Source: Nocardioides salarius
GTDB lineage: Bacteria > Actinomycetota > Actinomycetes > Propionibacteriales > Nocardioidaceae
DNA: 64,000 nucleotides
Reading direction: 5' to 3'
NCBI RefSeq assembly: GCF_016907435.1
Contig: NZ_JAFBBZ010000001.1
Span: 2,046,001-2,110,000, forward strand
Shown one piece after another: positions 26,307 to 35,272 of the stretch. Each line of letters starts with the position of its first letter. Position 1 is the first letter of the stretch. The notes below the pieces were generated by a model that was not told the DNA's origin, ran no database searches, and worked only from the letters and a program-made list of their open reading frames with translations. The position numbers were made by a program, and so were the translations under genes.

Positions 26307-28274
26307 TCACCAGATCCGCACCCGCTGGCTCGGGTCGAGCCACAGCCCGTCGCCCTCGCGGGTCTCGAAGACCTCGTGGAACTCGTCGAGGTTGCGCACG
26401 ATGTTGGCGCGGAACTCCGGCGGGGAGTGCGGGTCGATGGTGAGGTACTGCGCCTCCTGCTCCTTGCGGCGCTTGGTGCGCCACACGTAGGCCCAGTTGG
26501 TGAAGAGCGTGCGCCGCTCCTCGACCGAGGCCCGGCCGTCGGTGGAGATCAGGTAGGCCTCGTGGGCGATGGTCAGCCCGCCGAGGTCGCCGATGTTCTC
26601 GCCGACGGTCAGCGCGCCGTTGACCCTCTCGCCGGGCAGCGCCCGCGGCTCGAACTCGTCGTACTGGGCGACGAGCGCCTTCGACTTCACCTCGAAGGCG
26701 GCCTTGTCGTCGGCGGTCCACCAGTCGTTGAGGTTGCCCGCGCCGTCGTACTGCGCGCCCTGGTCGTCGAAGCCGTGCCCGATCTCGTGGCCGATGACCG
26801 CGCCGATGCCGCCGTAGTTCTCGGCCGGGTGGGCGTCGGGGCTGAAGAACGGCGCCTGCAGGATGCCGGCGGGGAAGCAGATCTCGTTGGTGCCGGGGTT
26901 GTAGTAGGCGTTGACGGTCTGCGGCAGCATGAACCACTCGTCGCGGTCGACGGGCGAGCCGATCTTGGTGATCTGCCGGTCGGTCTCGAACGCCGAGGCG
27001 GCGGCGACGTTGCCCATCAGGTCGTCCTGGCGCACCTGCAGGGCGGAGTAGTCGCGGAACGTCTCGGGGTAGCCGATCTTGGGCCGGAAGGTCGCCAGCT
27101 TCTCGTAGGCGCGCTCCTTGGTCTCCTCGGTCATCCAGTCCAGGCGCGAGATCGAGACCCGGTAGGCGGCCAGCAGGTTGGCCACCAGGTCGTCCATCAT
27201 CTGCTTCGAGCGCGGCGGGAAGTGCCGCTCGACGTAGACCCGGCCCACCGCCTCGCCCAGCGCGCCCTCGACCAGCGACACGCCGCGCTTCCAGCGCGCC
27301 CGCAGCTCGGGGGTGCCCGACAGGGTGCGGCCGTAGAAGTCGAAGTTGGTCTCGACGAAGTCGTCGGGCAGGTACGCCGCGGTGGCGCGCAGCACGTGGC
27401 TGGTCAACCAGTCGCGCCACTGCTCGACCGGCACCTCCTCGAGCACCGTGGAGAGGTGCTCGAAGTACGACGGCTGGCGCACGCAGACCTCGCCCAGCAC
27501 GTCGGCCGCGGTGCGGGTCGAGGCGGTGAGGTTGGTGACGTAGACGTCGAAGTCGAAGCCGGGGCACATCTCCTGCAGCTCGGCCAGGGTGCGCAGGTTG
27601 TAGGTCTTCTGCACGTCGCGGGTCGCCGCGCGCTCCCAGTGCCCGGCGGCCAGGCGGGTGTCGATGGCCAGGATGGTGCGGGCCGCGCCCTCGGGGTCGG
27701 CGTGGTCGGCCAGGCCCAGCAGGCGGGTCAGGTAGGCGACGTACTTCTCGCGGGTCTCGGCGTGCTTGTCGTCGCGGTAGTAGGACTCGTCGGGCAGCCC
27801 GAGCCCGCCCTGGACCAGGTGGAAGAGGTAGCGGTCGGACTGCTTGTCGTCGGTGTCGACGTAGGAGCCGAAGAGGCCGTGGCCGCCGATCCGCTCGAAC
27901 TCGCCGAGGAAGGCCGCCAGGTCGCGCTTGTCGCGCAGGCGCGCGGCCGCGTCGAGCAGCGGCCGCACCGGCTCGATGCCCTTGGCGGCGATCGCCTCGG
28001 TGTCCATGAAGGAGGCGAAGAGGTCGCCGATCTTGCGGGCGTCCTCGTCGGGCGCCTCCTGGTCGGGGGCGGTGGCCAGGGCGGCGAGGTCGGTGATGAT
28101 GTCGCGCACCTGCGCCTCGGCCGCGTCGGCCAGCTGCACGAACGGGCCCCAGCTCGAGCGGTCGGAGGGGATCTCGGTCTCCTCCAGCCAGCGCCCGTTG
28201 ACGTGGCCGAAGAGGTCGTCCTGGGGGCGGGTGTCGGGGTCCATGCCCGGGCGGGCGTCGTCGAGGATGCTCAC
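26307..28274 (-). CDS. M13 family zinc metallopeptidase (neprilysin/PepO-like)
   Basis: The 655-residue length fits the M13 family. The zinc site is HEIGH at residues 496-500, with the third ligand in ENIGD about 60 residues later. NAYYNPGTNEICFPAGILQ (substrate-binding NAYY) precedes it, and the C-terminus ends in the usual basic-Trp form (RVRIW). The protein cleaves peptides of limited length. There is no signal peptide, so it appears cytoplasmic, as for some actinobacterial PepO proteins. A TAGGGT box (28,286-28,281) six bases before GTG 28,274 indicates a leaderless mRNA. Confidence 0.95.
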   Translation of the reverse strand: MSILDDARPGMDPDTRPQDDLFGHVNGRWLEETEIPSDRSSWGPFVQLADAAEAQVRDIITDLAALATAPDQEAPDEDARKIGDLFASFMDTEAIAAKGIEPVRPLLDAAARLRDKRDLAAFLGEFERIGGHGLFGSYVDTDDKQSDRYLFHLVQGGLGLPDESYYRDDKHAETREKYVAYLTRLLGLADHADPEGAARTILAIDTRLAAGHWERAATRDVQKTYNLRTLAELQEMCPGFDFDVYVTNLTASTRTAADVLGEVCVRQPSYFEHLSTVLEEVPVEQWRDWLTSHVLRATAAYLPDDFVETNFDFYGRTLSGTPELRARWKRGVSLVEGALGEAVGRVYVERHFPPRSKQMMDDLVANLLAAYRVSISRLDWMTEETKERAYEKLATFRPKIGYPETFRDYSALQVRQDDLMGNVAAASAFETDRQITKIGSPVDRDEWFMLPQTVNAYYNPGTNEICFPAGILQAPFFSPDAHPAENYGGIGAVIGHEIGHGFDDQGAQYDGAGNLNDWWTADDKAAFEVKSKALVAQYDEFEPRALPGERVNGALTVGENIGDLGGLTIAHEAYLISTDGRASVEERRTLFTNWAYVWRTKRRKEQEAQYLTIDPHSPPEFRANIVRNLDEFHEVFETREGDGLWLDPSQRVRIW

Positions 28275-28339
28275 CCCACGACCCTAGCCGCCGCGCCCTC
28301 CCCTGCCCGGGTGGCCGGGTGCGCCGCCGTGGGGCGGGC

Positions 28340-28672
28340 TCAGCCGGCGGCCTGGTCGATGGCGGCGCGCACCGACATCACCACGCTCTCGGGGTCGACC
28401 CGGTCGCGCGCGGCGAGCTCGGCGACCAGGCGTCGTACGACGAGCATGACGCCGCCCATCAGCGGGGAGATGTCGAGCTCGAGCTCGTCGCCGTCCTCGT
28501 CCATCTTCAGCTCGACCGCGCCGATCTCGAGCAGGTGGCCGAAGGCCAGCTCGACGGGGTTGGGCCCGCCGGGCAGCACGTCGGGGTCGGCCTCGGCGGC
28601 GACCACGCCGTCGAGGATGACGTGGCCGGCGCGGCGCAGCCGCTCCTCGGGGTCCAGCGTGTGCTCGTCCAC
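28340..28672 (-). CDS. Small hypothetical protein, acidic
   Basis: From GTG 28,672 the product has about 110 residues. It is acidic in the middle (MDEDGDELELDIS) and helical towards the end (LVVRRLVAELAARD). I do not recognise a family. The start is uncertain: a longer frame from 28,736 would overlap the divergent monooxygenase-like gene. It lies 65 bases behind the M13 gene's start on the same strand and may share no function with it. Confidence 0.55.
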   Translation of the reverse strand: MDEHTLDPEERLRRAGHVILDGVVAAEADPDVLPGGPNPVELAFGHLLEIGAVELKMDEDGDELELDISPLMGGVMLVVRRLVAELAARDRVDPESVVMSVRAAIDQAAG

Positions 28673-28733
28673 GGGCCCATCATCGCCGGTGCGTCCCTGT
28701 CGCCGGGCAGCGAGGGCCGATAGGTTCGCCGCC

Positions 28734-29042
28734 ATGACATCCCCTGCAGCCCAGCACCTGCGCGTCGTCGCCACCATCCCCACCGCCCCCGAGCACGCCG
28801 AGGCGGTGCGCGCGGGCCTGCGCGACCTGGTCGCCGCGACCCAGCAGGAGGAGGGCTGCGTGGCCTACGACTGCTTCGAGTCGAACGCCGCCCCCGGCAC
28901 CTTCGTGATGGTCGAGGAGTGGGCCAGCCAGGAGGCCATGGACGCCCACATGAGGACGCCGCACATGGCCGAGGTCTTCAAGGTCCTCGGCCCGGCGCTG
29001 GCCGGCGACGTGGCCATCCACCCGCTGCGCCCCCTGGGCTGA
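28734..29042 (+). CDS. ABM-domain monooxygenase-like protein (YgiN-type)
   Basis: The 102-residue protein is a single antibiotic biosynthesis monooxygenase (ABM) domain: RVVATIPTAPEHAEAVRAGL at the start, EEGCVAYDCFES near 38-49, VMVEEWASQEAMDAHMRTPH near 58-77. Members form dimers and oxidise quinols or aromatic substrates without a cofactor, or are of unknown role. A TAGGTT box (28,721-28,726) lies seven bases before ATG 28,734. The gene converges on the quinone oxidoreductase gene at 29,080, which suggests a possible shared quinone theme. Confidence 0.85.
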   Translation: MTSPAAQHLRVVATIPTAPEHAEAVRAGLRDLVAATQQEEGCVAYDCFESNAAPGTFVMVEEWASQEAMDAHMRTPHMAEVFKVLGPALAGDVAIHPLRPLG

Positions 29043-29079
29043 CCGGGCAGACCGGGCTGAGCGGCGGGCGGGGCCACGC

Positions 29080-30054
29080 TCAGCGGATCCGCACCACGCC
29101 CTTGCCGAGCGTGCGGCGCTGGTCGAGGTCGAGCAGCGCCTTGCCGAAGTCCTCGATGCCGTACGTCGCACCCACGGGCGGGCGGATCGTGCCGGCCTCC
29201 ATCATCGGCACCAGCTCGGCCCACTGCTGCTCCATGAAGCCGGGACGCATCATGGCGTAGGCGCCCCAGCCGACGCCGCGCACGTCGATGTTGTTGAGCA
29301 GCAGCCGGTTGACCTTGACCTCGGGGATGCCCTGGCCGGCGGCGAAGCCGACCACCAGCAGGCGGCCCTGCGGGGCGAGCGCGCGCAGCGAGTCGGTGAA
29401 GACGTCGCCGCCCACCACGTCCATGACGATGTCGACTCCGAGGCCGCCGGTGAGCTCCTTGGCGGCGTCCTTGAACCCGTCGATCAGCACGGCCTCGTCG
29501 GCACCGGCGTCGCGGGCGACCTGGCACTTGGCCTCGGTGGAGCAGACCGCGATGGTGCGCGCGCCGTACCCCTTGGCGACCTGGATGGTGGCGGTGCCGA
29601 CGCCGCCGGCGGCGCCGTGCACGAGCACGGTCTCGCCCTTCTTCAGCCCGCCGCGCTCGGCGAGCGCGAACTGGGCGGTCAGGTAGTTCATCGGCAGCGC
29701 CGCGCCCTCGTCGAGGCTCAGCGAGTCGGGCAGAGCGAAGGTGGACACGGCCGGGTTGACGACCAGCTCGGCCGCGGCGCCGTAGGGCGCGACCCCGGCG
29801 ACGCGGGTGCCGGGCGCGAGGTCGGCGCGGTCCTCGGGACCCTGCACCACGACGCCGGCGAAGTCGACGCCGAGCGTGAAGGGCGGCTCGGGCCGCATCT
29901 GGTACTCGCCGCGGCTGAGCAGCAGGTCCGGGAAGGACGTGCCGACGGCGTGCACCTCCACCAGCACGTCGTCGGCGCCGGGGGTCGGCTCGGCGACGTC
30001 GTTGACCTGGAGGTGCTCGGGACCGGTGGTGTCGATGACCTGGACTGCTCGCAT
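29080..30054 (-). CDS. Zinc-independent NADPH:quinone oxidoreductase (MDR superfamily)
   Basis: The 324-residue protein has the medium-chain dehydrogenase layout: an N-terminal GroES-like domain (about 1-120) and a Rossmann domain with VHGAAGGVGTATIQVAKGYG near 145-164. It lacks the Cys/His set of zinc alcohol dehydrogenases and fits the quinone oxidoreductase/enoyl reductase group. It likely reduces quinones or enones with NADPH. A TACGGT box (30,066-30,061) lies six bases before ATG 30,054, indicating leaderless transcription. It is divergent from the esterase gene at 30,102. Confidence 0.9.
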   Translation of the reverse strand: MRAVQVIDTTGPEHLQVNDVAEPTPGADDVLVEVHAVGTSFPDLLLSRGEYQMRPEPPFTLGVDFAGVVVQGPEDRADLAPGTRVAGVAPYGAAAELVVNPAVSTFALPDSLSLDEGAALPMNYLTAQFALAERGGLKKGETVLVHGAAGGVGTATIQVAKGYGARTIAVCSTEAKCQVARDAGADEAVLIDGFKDAAKELTGGLGVDIVMDVVGGDVFTDSLRALAPQGRLLVVGFAAGQGIPEVKVNRLLLNNIDVRGVGWGAYAMMRPGFMEQQWAELVPMMEAGTIRPPVGATYGIEDFGKALLDLDQRRTLGKGVVRIR

Positions 30055-30101
30055 GTGGCCACCGTAGCCATCCGGACGGGCCGCGGGTCCGAAGGTCCGT
30101 T

Positions 30102-30956
30102 GTGCGACCCGCCCAACGTCTCCAGGCGATGCTGATCCATGCCGGCGCCCGCTTCGCGGTGCGCTACGGCGAGGAGCTGCGCCTCGCCGGCTCCGACCTG
30201 CCCCGGCCCCGCCGGCTGCGGGTGCCCACCCGGCACGGTCCGGTGCCGGTGCGCGAGTACGCCCCGCCCGCCCTGCGCGGTCGCGACGACGCGCCGGCCC
30301 ACGTGCACCTGCACGGCGGCGCCTGGTTGATGCGGCACCCGGGCATGGACGACTGGTGGTGCCGCTACCTGGCCGCCACCGCGGGCGTGCGGGTGCTCAA
30401 CGTCGACTTCACCGCCGCGCCGTACGCCGTCTACCCGCGCGCCCAGGAGCAGTCCCACGACGTCGCGGCACGGGCCGCCGCCTCGGCGCCGGTGTCGGTG
30501 GGCGGCTTCTCCTCCGGGGGCGGGATGGCCGCCGCGGTGTGCCTGATGGCGCGCGACGCGGCCTCGTTCGACCCGCGGCTGCAGGTGCTCGGCGTCCCGG
30601 CGCTCGACCTGGCCACGGAGGTGCCCCGGGGCGGCCCGGGCACGATCTCCCCGTCGCTGCGGGCGCTGGTGCGTGCGGCGTACTTCCCCGACCCGGCGAC
30701 GCGCGCCGAGGCCTACGCCTCACCGCTGCTGGCGCCCTCGCTGGCCGGGCTGCCCCGGGCGCTGGTGCTGACCGCCGAGCGCGACACGCTGGGCCGCGAC
30801 GGCGACGACTACGCGGTGCGGCTGCGCGAGGCCGGGGTCGAGGTGTGGCACGACGTCACGCCGGGCGTCGACCACTACTTCTTGACCGAGGACCCGGTCC
30901 GTGCCCGCGCCACGATGGCGAGGATCGCGACCGAGGTCGCCGCCGCGCTGGCCTGA
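30102..30956 (+). CDS. Alpha/beta hydrolase, HSL-like esterase/lipase
   Basis: The protein has 284 residues from GTG 30,102; ATG 30,129 is an alternative. The oxyanion motif is HLHGGAW (about 69-75). The nucleophile is in GFSSGGGMA (about 135-143), Asp lies in TAERDTLGRDGDDY near 228-240, and His in GVDHYF near 258. This set matches the hormone-sensitive-lipase family (alpha/beta hydrolase fold-3), which hydrolyses short-chain esters. No signal peptide is seen. It stands alone between the divergent oxidoreductase and the convergent coiled-coil protein gene. Confidence 0.9.
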   Translation: MRPAQRLQAMLIHAGARFAVRYGEELRLAGSDLPRPRRLRVPTRHGPVPVREYAPPALRGRDDAPAHVHLHGGAWLMRHPGMDDWWCRYLAATAGVRVLNVDFTAAPYAVYPRAQEQSHDVAARAAASAPVSVGGFSSGGGMAAAVCLMARDAASFDPRLQVLGVPALDLATEVPRGGPGTISPSLRALVRAAYFPDPATRAEAYASPLLAPSLAGLPRALVLTAERDTLGRDGDDYAVRLREAGVEVWHDVTPGVDHYFLTEDPVRARATMARIATEVAAALA

Positions 30957-30972
30957 CGGCTCGGCTGCCGGC

Positions 30973-31422
30973 TCAGGGCCCGGTCGGCTCGGTCGGCTCC
31001 GTCGGCTCGGTCGGCTCGGTCGGCTCGGTCGGCTCGGTCGGCTCCGTCGGCTCGGCGGACTCCTCGCACTTCGCCAGCCGCTGCTCGGCCTTGGCGAGGC
31101 GCTGGACCTGCGCCTTCTTCGCCTTCTTCGCCTTGGTGCGGTCCTGCTTGGCGTCGTCGAGGTCCTCCTCGACCTCGGCCTGCTCCTCCTCGGTCTCCGC
31201 CTGGGCCGCGGCCTTCTTGGTCTTGCGCACCTCGCGCTTGGCCTTGGTGAAGACGTCCTGCAGGCGCTCGAGCTTGGCGGCGGCGCGGTCGACCTGGGCC
31301 TGCTGCTTGGCGCAGTCGCCCTCGACGGGGGGTGCGGCCTGGGCGCCCGGGACGGGGCCGACGGAGAGCACCGCGGCCACGGCGAGGCCGGCGAGCGGGG
31401 TGGTGAGGCGGGAGAAGGGCAC
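30973..31422 (-). CDS. Secreted coiled-coil protein with C-terminal Glu-Pro-Thr repeat
   Basis: From GTG 31,422, with AGGAG nine bases upstream, the product has 149 residues. A signal peptide (TTPLAGLAVAAVLSVGPVPG, cleavage near AQAAP) is followed by a highly charged Ala/Lys/Glu coiled coil (about 38-120). It contains only two Cys residues, one after the signal and one before the tail. The end is (EPT)8 followed by Gly-Pro. I know no family for it. The layout suggests a cell-wall-spanning or surface protein. It lies just before a secreted D,D-peptidase-like gene on the same strand. Confidence 0.75.
   Translation of the reverse strand: MPFSRLTTPLAGLAVAAVLSVGPVPGAQAAPPVEGDCAKQQAQVDRAAAKLERLQDVFTKAKREVRKTKKAAAQAETEEEQAEVEEDLDDAKQDRTKAKKAKKAQVQRLAKAEQRLAKCEESAEPTEPTEPTEPTEPTEPTEPTEPTGP
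30982..31053 (-). repeat. 9-base tandem repeat encoding (Glu-Pro-Thr)8
   Basis: Eight near-identical 9-base units (GGTCGGCTC read on the plus strand) encode the Glu-Pro-Thr tail of the coiled-coil protein. Such short coding repeats can change number by slippage. Confidence 0.85.
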
Positions 31423-31526
31423 AGGGGACTCCTGGGGCAGGGGACCGGCGGGGGACGGTCGGGCGGCACCATCGTGCACGAGCCGGACCGGGCGCCGGGG
31501 CGGATCGCGCCGAACTTTGCCGAGGC

Positions 31527-32837
31527 TCAGCGCACGTCGACGATGCGCACGGCCTCGAAGTGCATCGGGTCGGTGAAGCGCCAGTCGCCGCCCCAGCCGA
31601 AGCCCCACTTCTTGAAGATGGCCACCACGGTGCGGTCCATCTCGCCGACGGTGCCGCGCTGGTTGCCGGGGGTGTTGAGGTCGAGGGCGAGGCCGAAGGA
31701 GTGGTTGGACAGCGTCGTGGAGCCGGCGATGAAGCGCGGGTAGTAGCAGCCGGCGTACTCGCCGGGGTTGATCTCGTCGGCCAGGCCCGTCTCGACGACC
31801 TCGCGCAGCGCCGCGGTGAGCTGCGGGATGATCGCCTTGTTGCAGCGCACCGAGCCGAGGATCGGGACCTGGGCGGTGATGATGTTGGCGCGCTCCCAGG
31901 CCGGCTCGGGCGCGATCCGGCCCCCGCCGAGCACGGTGTAGTTGAAGACCCCGACCGCCGAGGAGACCGAGCCGACCACGAAGGCGGTCTGCTTGGCGTT
32001 GATGTCGAGGCCGAAGCGGGCCACCGAGTCGAGGCGCTGCACCGAGGTCTGCTGCGGCAGCAGGCGCGTCAGCGGCTTGACCACCTTGTCGGGGGCGGTG
32101 ATGCCGGTCGAGACCAGCAGCGCGTTGCCGGGCTCGGCGCCGAGCTCGGCGCCCCACTTGACGTTGACGACGGCGTCGACGGCGTTCTCGATCTGCGGCG
32201 CCAGGGCCCCTAGGTGCACCTCGGGGCTGCCGGTGTCGAGGGTGACGAAGCCCTGCTCGTCGATGGGCAGCTTCTTCTGCAGCTCGGGGCTGATGGCCAG
32301 CTCGCCGCCGGCGACGCGGTCCCAGACCTCGCGGCTGCGGGGCACCTGGCCGGGGGTGAAGCGACGGAAGGTGGCGGGGTCGACGGCGGCCAGGTTGAGC
32401 ACCCGGTTCTCGATGCCGACCTGCAACATCGAGAACTGCTCGACGTCCTGGACGCCGGGCAGCGCCCGGATCTCCTCGAGCGTCTCGTCGGTGATGCCGC
32501 TCTCGGTCTGCACCAGGATGTCGGCGGTGCGCGGCAGGTCCTTGAGGCGCCCGGGCGCCTCGACCGCGAACGCCGGGTCGAGACCGACCGTGGGCTGCTC
32601 GCCGCCGGCCGAGCCGTCGCCGTCCTCGGAGTCCTTGCCCGACCCGGTGCCGCGTGCGGGCCCGGACGCCGCGTCGGCGGGCGAGGGGGTGCCAGCGACG
32701 GCGGGGGCCTCGGCGCCCTGCGTGGCCTCGTCGGCGTCCGGGCTGCCGCAGCCGGGCAGCAGGAGGACCAGCGCGATAGCTGCGCCCATCGGCGCGCGCC
32801 GGGACAGGGACCGGCCTCGCAGCCCCGCTCGCCTCAT
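31527..32837 (-). CDS. Lipoprotein with M15/VanY-type peptidase domain and a permease-like periplasmic region
   Basis: ATG 32,837 is preceded by GGGAGGAG and gives 436 residues. A lipobox LLLPGC lies near residue 30, followed by a Ser/Pro/Gly-rich linker. Residues about 95-330 resemble the extracellular core of MacB/FtsX-type permeases ([20 protein letters not shown]). The C-terminal 80 residues hold an M15 peptidase motif, [10 protein letters not shown] followed by [14 protein letters not shown], with His/Asp/His as zinc ligands. The enzyme would trim peptidoglycan stem peptides on the outer face. The joining of these two regions is unusual. Confidence 0.85.
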   Translation of the reverse strand: MRRAGLRGRSLSRRAPMGAAIALVLLLPGCGSPDADEATQGAEAPAVAGTPSPADAASGPARGTGSGKDSEDGDGSAGGEQPTVGLDPAFAVEAPGRLKDLPRTADILVQTESGITDETLEEIRALPGVQDVEQFSMLQVGIENRVLNLAAVDPATFRRFTPGQVPRSREVWDRVAGGELAISPELQKKLPIDEQGFVTLDTGSPEVHLGALAPQIENAVDAVVNVKWGAELGAEPGNALLVSTGITAPDKVVKPLTRLLPQQTSVQRLDSVARFGLDINAKQTAFVVGSVSSAVGVFNYTVLGGGRIAPEPAWERANIITAQVPILGSVRCNKAIIPQLTAALREVVETGLADEINPGEYAGCYYPRFIAGSTTLSNHSFGLALDLNTPGNQRGTVGEMDRTVVAIFKKWGFGWGGDWRFTDPMHFEAVRIVDVR

Positions 32838-32856
32838 GGCGCGCTCCTCCCCGGGC

Positions 32857-34278
32857 TCACCCCACGCGGGCCCGGCCACCAGCGTAGGCGGTGCGCGGGA
32901 GCGCCACCCACGACATGGCGCCGCCGAGCACCAGCAGCCCGGCGCAGCTGAGGACCACCAGGGTCCAGGCGGGGTCCAGCGCCGCGGGGTCGGCGTACTC
33001 CTCGCCGCTGAGGCCGACCAGGCTCGGCACCGCCGCGACCGCCAGCAGGCCACCCGCCCGCGAGACCGCGTTGTTGACGCCGCTGGCGATGCCGGCGTGC
33101 TCGTCGGGGGCCGCGGCCAGCACCGTCGCGGTCAGGGTGGCCACCAGCAGCGCGAGGCCCAGCGCGAAGACGACCACGCCCGGCAGCACCGCGACGACGT
33201 ACGCCGCCTCGCCGGCGCCGAGCAGCAGCAGCACGCCGGTCGCCATCACCAGCGGGCCGAGCGTCAGCGGGATCCGCGGCCCGATGCGCGCGCCGAGCGC
33301 CCCACCGCGACCGGCGAGCAGCAGCATCACCAGCGGCAGCGGCAGCGTGGCCAGCCCGGCCGCGAGCGGACCGTCGCCGCCGACCACCTGCAGCTGCAGC
33401 GGCAGCATGAAGAGCAGCACCGACAGGGCGCCGTAGACCAGCAGGGTCATCGCGTTGGTGGCCGAGAAGGTGCGGTCGGCGAAGATCCCCAGCGCCAGCA
33501 TCGGCTCGGCGACCCGCGACTCGACGACGACGAACGCCAGCCCCGCGAGGAGACCGACCACGACGGCCGGCCACGCGGCGGGGTCGCCCCACTGCACCAG
33601 CGCGTAGGTGACCCCGCCCAGCGCGAGCGCGCCGAGCACGGCCCCGGGCAGGTCGAGGTGCTGGGCGGCTCCGGGGTCGCGGGTCTCGGGCACGCCGCGG
33701 GCCAACCACAGCGTCAGCACCGCGACCGGCAGGTTGATCCAGAAGATCAGCCGCCAGTCGGCGTGCTCGACCAGCACGCCGCCCACCAGCGGTCCGGCGG
33801 CGGCCGCGATCGCCCCCAGGCCGGTCCAGGTGCCGATCGCGCGCGCCCGGTCGTCGGGGTGGAAGGCGCCCTGGATCATCGCCAGCGAGCCGGGCACCAT
33901 CAGCGCGGCGGCGACCCCCTGCAGCGCCCGGGCGGCCACCAGCACCTCGGCGCTGGGCGCCAGCCCGCACAGCGCCGACGCGACGCCGAAGGCGAGCGTG
34001 CCGGTCACGAAGACCCGGCGCCGGCCCAGCCGGTCGCCCAGCGAGCCGCCGAGCAGGATCAACGAGGCCAGGGCCAGCAGGTAGGCGTTGGTGATCCACT
34101 GCAGGTCGTTGATCGAGGCGTCGAGGTCGGCGCCGATGGTGCGCAGCGCGACGTTGACCACCGTGCCGTCGAAGAGCGACATGGCCGAGCCCAGGGTCGC
34201 GGCCCCCACGACGGCTCGACCGGTGGCCGAGCCGGTGCGCACCAGCCCGGGGCCGTCGGGTGATGCGGACGTGGACAC
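32857..34278 (-). CDS. MFS drug:H+ antiporter, DHA2 (EmrB/QacA) type
   Basis: The 473-residue protein has about 14 hydrophobic helices. MFS motif A appears as [14 protein letters not shown] (about 79-92), and motif C-like glycine-rich helices lie near 140-165 ([15 protein letters not shown]). DHA2 proteins export hydrophobic or cationic drugs. The first motif D-like segment [13 protein letters not shown] (about 37-49) is typical of the group. A TAGGCT box (34,290-34,285) lies six bases before the GTG start. Its -10 overlaps that of the divergent ferritin-like gene. Confidence 0.92.
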   Translation of the reverse strand: MSTSASPDGPGLVRTGSATGRAVVGAATLGSAMSLFDGTVVNVALRTIGADLDASINDLQWITNAYLLALASLILLGGSLGDRLGRRRVFVTGTLAFGVASALCGLAPSAEVLVAARALQGVAAALMVPGSLAMIQGAFHPDDRARAIGTWTGLGAIAAAAGPLVGGVLVEHADWRLIFWINLPVAVLTLWLARGVPETRDPGAAQHLDLPGAVLGALALGGVTYALVQWGDPAAWPAVVVGLLAGLAFVVVESRVAEPMLALGIFADRTFSATNAMTLLVYGALSVLLFMLPLQLQVVGGDGPLAAGLATLPLPLVMLLLAGRGGALGARIGPRIPLTLGPLVMATGVLLLLGAGEAAYVVAVLPGVVVFALGLALLVATLTATVLAAAPDEHAGIASGVNNAVSRAGGLLAVAAVPSLVGLSGEEYADPAALDPAWTLVVLSCAGLLVLGGAMSWVALPRTAYAGGRARVG

Positions 34279-34284
34279 CCGGCC

Positions 34285-34294
34285 AGCCTAGGAT
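34285..34294. promoter_or_regulatory. Overlapping divergent -10 boxes sharing CCTAGG
   Basis: TAGGCT on the minus strand (34,290-34,285) and TAGGAT on the plus strand (34,289-34,294) share two bases. Each lies exactly six bases before its start codon (GTG 34,278 and GTG 34,301). RNA polymerase could not occupy both at once. Confidence 0.6.
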
Positions 34295-34300
34295 CCCAGG

Positions 34301-35176
34301 GTGTCCCAGCCCCGCCCGTCGGCCCAGCGCCTGGTCGACCACGTCGACCGGCTCGGTGCCGAGCACCCGCCCATCGCCCTCGACTCCGTCGACTTCACCG
34401 TCATCGACCCGGTCACCCTCGAGGCCCGCTTCGGCCACGTGCTCGACTACATGGCCCGCGTCGAGCTCGAGGTCGACCGCAACGTGCTCGAGCTGATGAC
34501 GATGCTGCCCGACCCGCCCGAGGTCGACGTGCACTTCTACCGCGACGTGTGGCAGCCCCAGGAGATCCAGCACGGGCGCATCCTCGACGAGCTGCAGGTG
34601 CGGCTGGGCCGCGACAACGCCAACGCCGACCTCGACTCGATCGGCACCAAGCTCAAGGTGCTCGGGGCGCTGGGCCACCTCGGCGCCTTCCAGGACGTCT
34701 CGCGGATGCTCTACTACGTCACCGGCATGGCCACCGAGCGCTCGGCGGTGCTGGCCTACAACCTGCTGCACGACGGCGTGGCCGAGATGGGCGAGACGGC
34801 GGTGGCCCAGACGATCATCGCCCCGATCCGGCGCCAGGAGCCGGGCCACTACGCCTTCTACCAGCTCTCCGCGCGGCTGCTGTGGAGCGAGCTGGCGGCC
34901 TGGCAGAAGTGGCTGGTGCGCCACCTGCGCCGCCTCTCCTTCTCCCCCGTCGGCGCCAACGACGACGAGCAGAAGGCCGACTTCGGCGACCTGATGGCCA
35001 CCCTCGGCATCGACGATGACTCCGACTTCACCGCCCAGATCGCCCGTGTCGAGATGGAGCTGCTGTGGGCGCGCGACAAGGGCCTGCCGGTGCCGGAGTA
35101 CGTCACCCGCGCCTTCCGCGAGGCCCGCGAGCTCTCCGTGGCCCGCGCTGCTGGAGATTCATCGGCCGGCCGATGA
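34301..35176 (+). CDS. Ferritin-like (di-iron) family protein, function unknown
   Basis: The 291-residue protein is almost entirely helical. It has two ExxH motifs spaced as in di-iron four-helix bundles: QEIQHGRILDELQ (near residue 88) and RQEPGHYAFYQL (near 177). Additional Glu residues in DYMARVELEVDRN (near 48-60) could complete the site. Related proteins include acyl-ACP desaturase-like and other ferritin-like oxidases. I cannot name the reaction. GTG 34,301 follows a TAGGAT box by six bases. The stop codon lies inside a 20-base palindrome. Confidence 0.65.
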   Translation: MSQPRPSAQRLVDHVDRLGAEHPPIALDSVDFTVIDPVTLEARFGHVLDYMARVELEVDRNVLELMTMLPDPPEVDVHFYRDVWQPQEIQHGRILDELQVRLGRDNANADLDSIGTKLKVLGALGHLGAFQDVSRMLYYVTGMATERSAVLAYNLLHDGVAEMGETAVAQTIIAPIRRQEPGHYAFYQLSARLLWSELAAWQKWLVRHLRRLSFSPVGANDDEQKADFGDLMATLGIDDDSDFTAQIARVEMELLWARDKGLPVPEYVTRAFREARELSVARAAGDSSAGR

Positions 35177-35239
35177 ACCTGGCGGGTGGACGACGAAACT
35201 TCATCGTCCACCCAGGAGATCCGTCGGCCGGCCGATGAA
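35158..35239. repeat. Palindrome - hairpin - palindrome cluster between convergent genes
   Basis: A perfect 20-base palindrome TTCATCGGCCGGCCGATGAA (35,158-35,177) overlaps the stop of the ferritin-like gene. A perfect 10-base stem follows (GGGTGGACGA 35,184-35,193 with TCGTCCACCC 35,204-35,213, loop of 10). A second copy of the palindrome core (TCGGCCGGCCGA 35,224-35,235) comes next, preceded by the same GGAGAT word. It could end transcription from both sides or be a repeat element. Confidence 0.75.
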
Positions 35240-35272
35240 ACTCCCGCGTGTGGGGGCGCGGGCGGCGCCGGG

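Noticed and set aside
30982..31053. Regular short repeats considered as a CRISPR array
   Set aside because: The unit is 9 bases with no spacers and encodes an in-frame Glu-Pro-Thr repeat in a secreted protein. No Cas gene is present.
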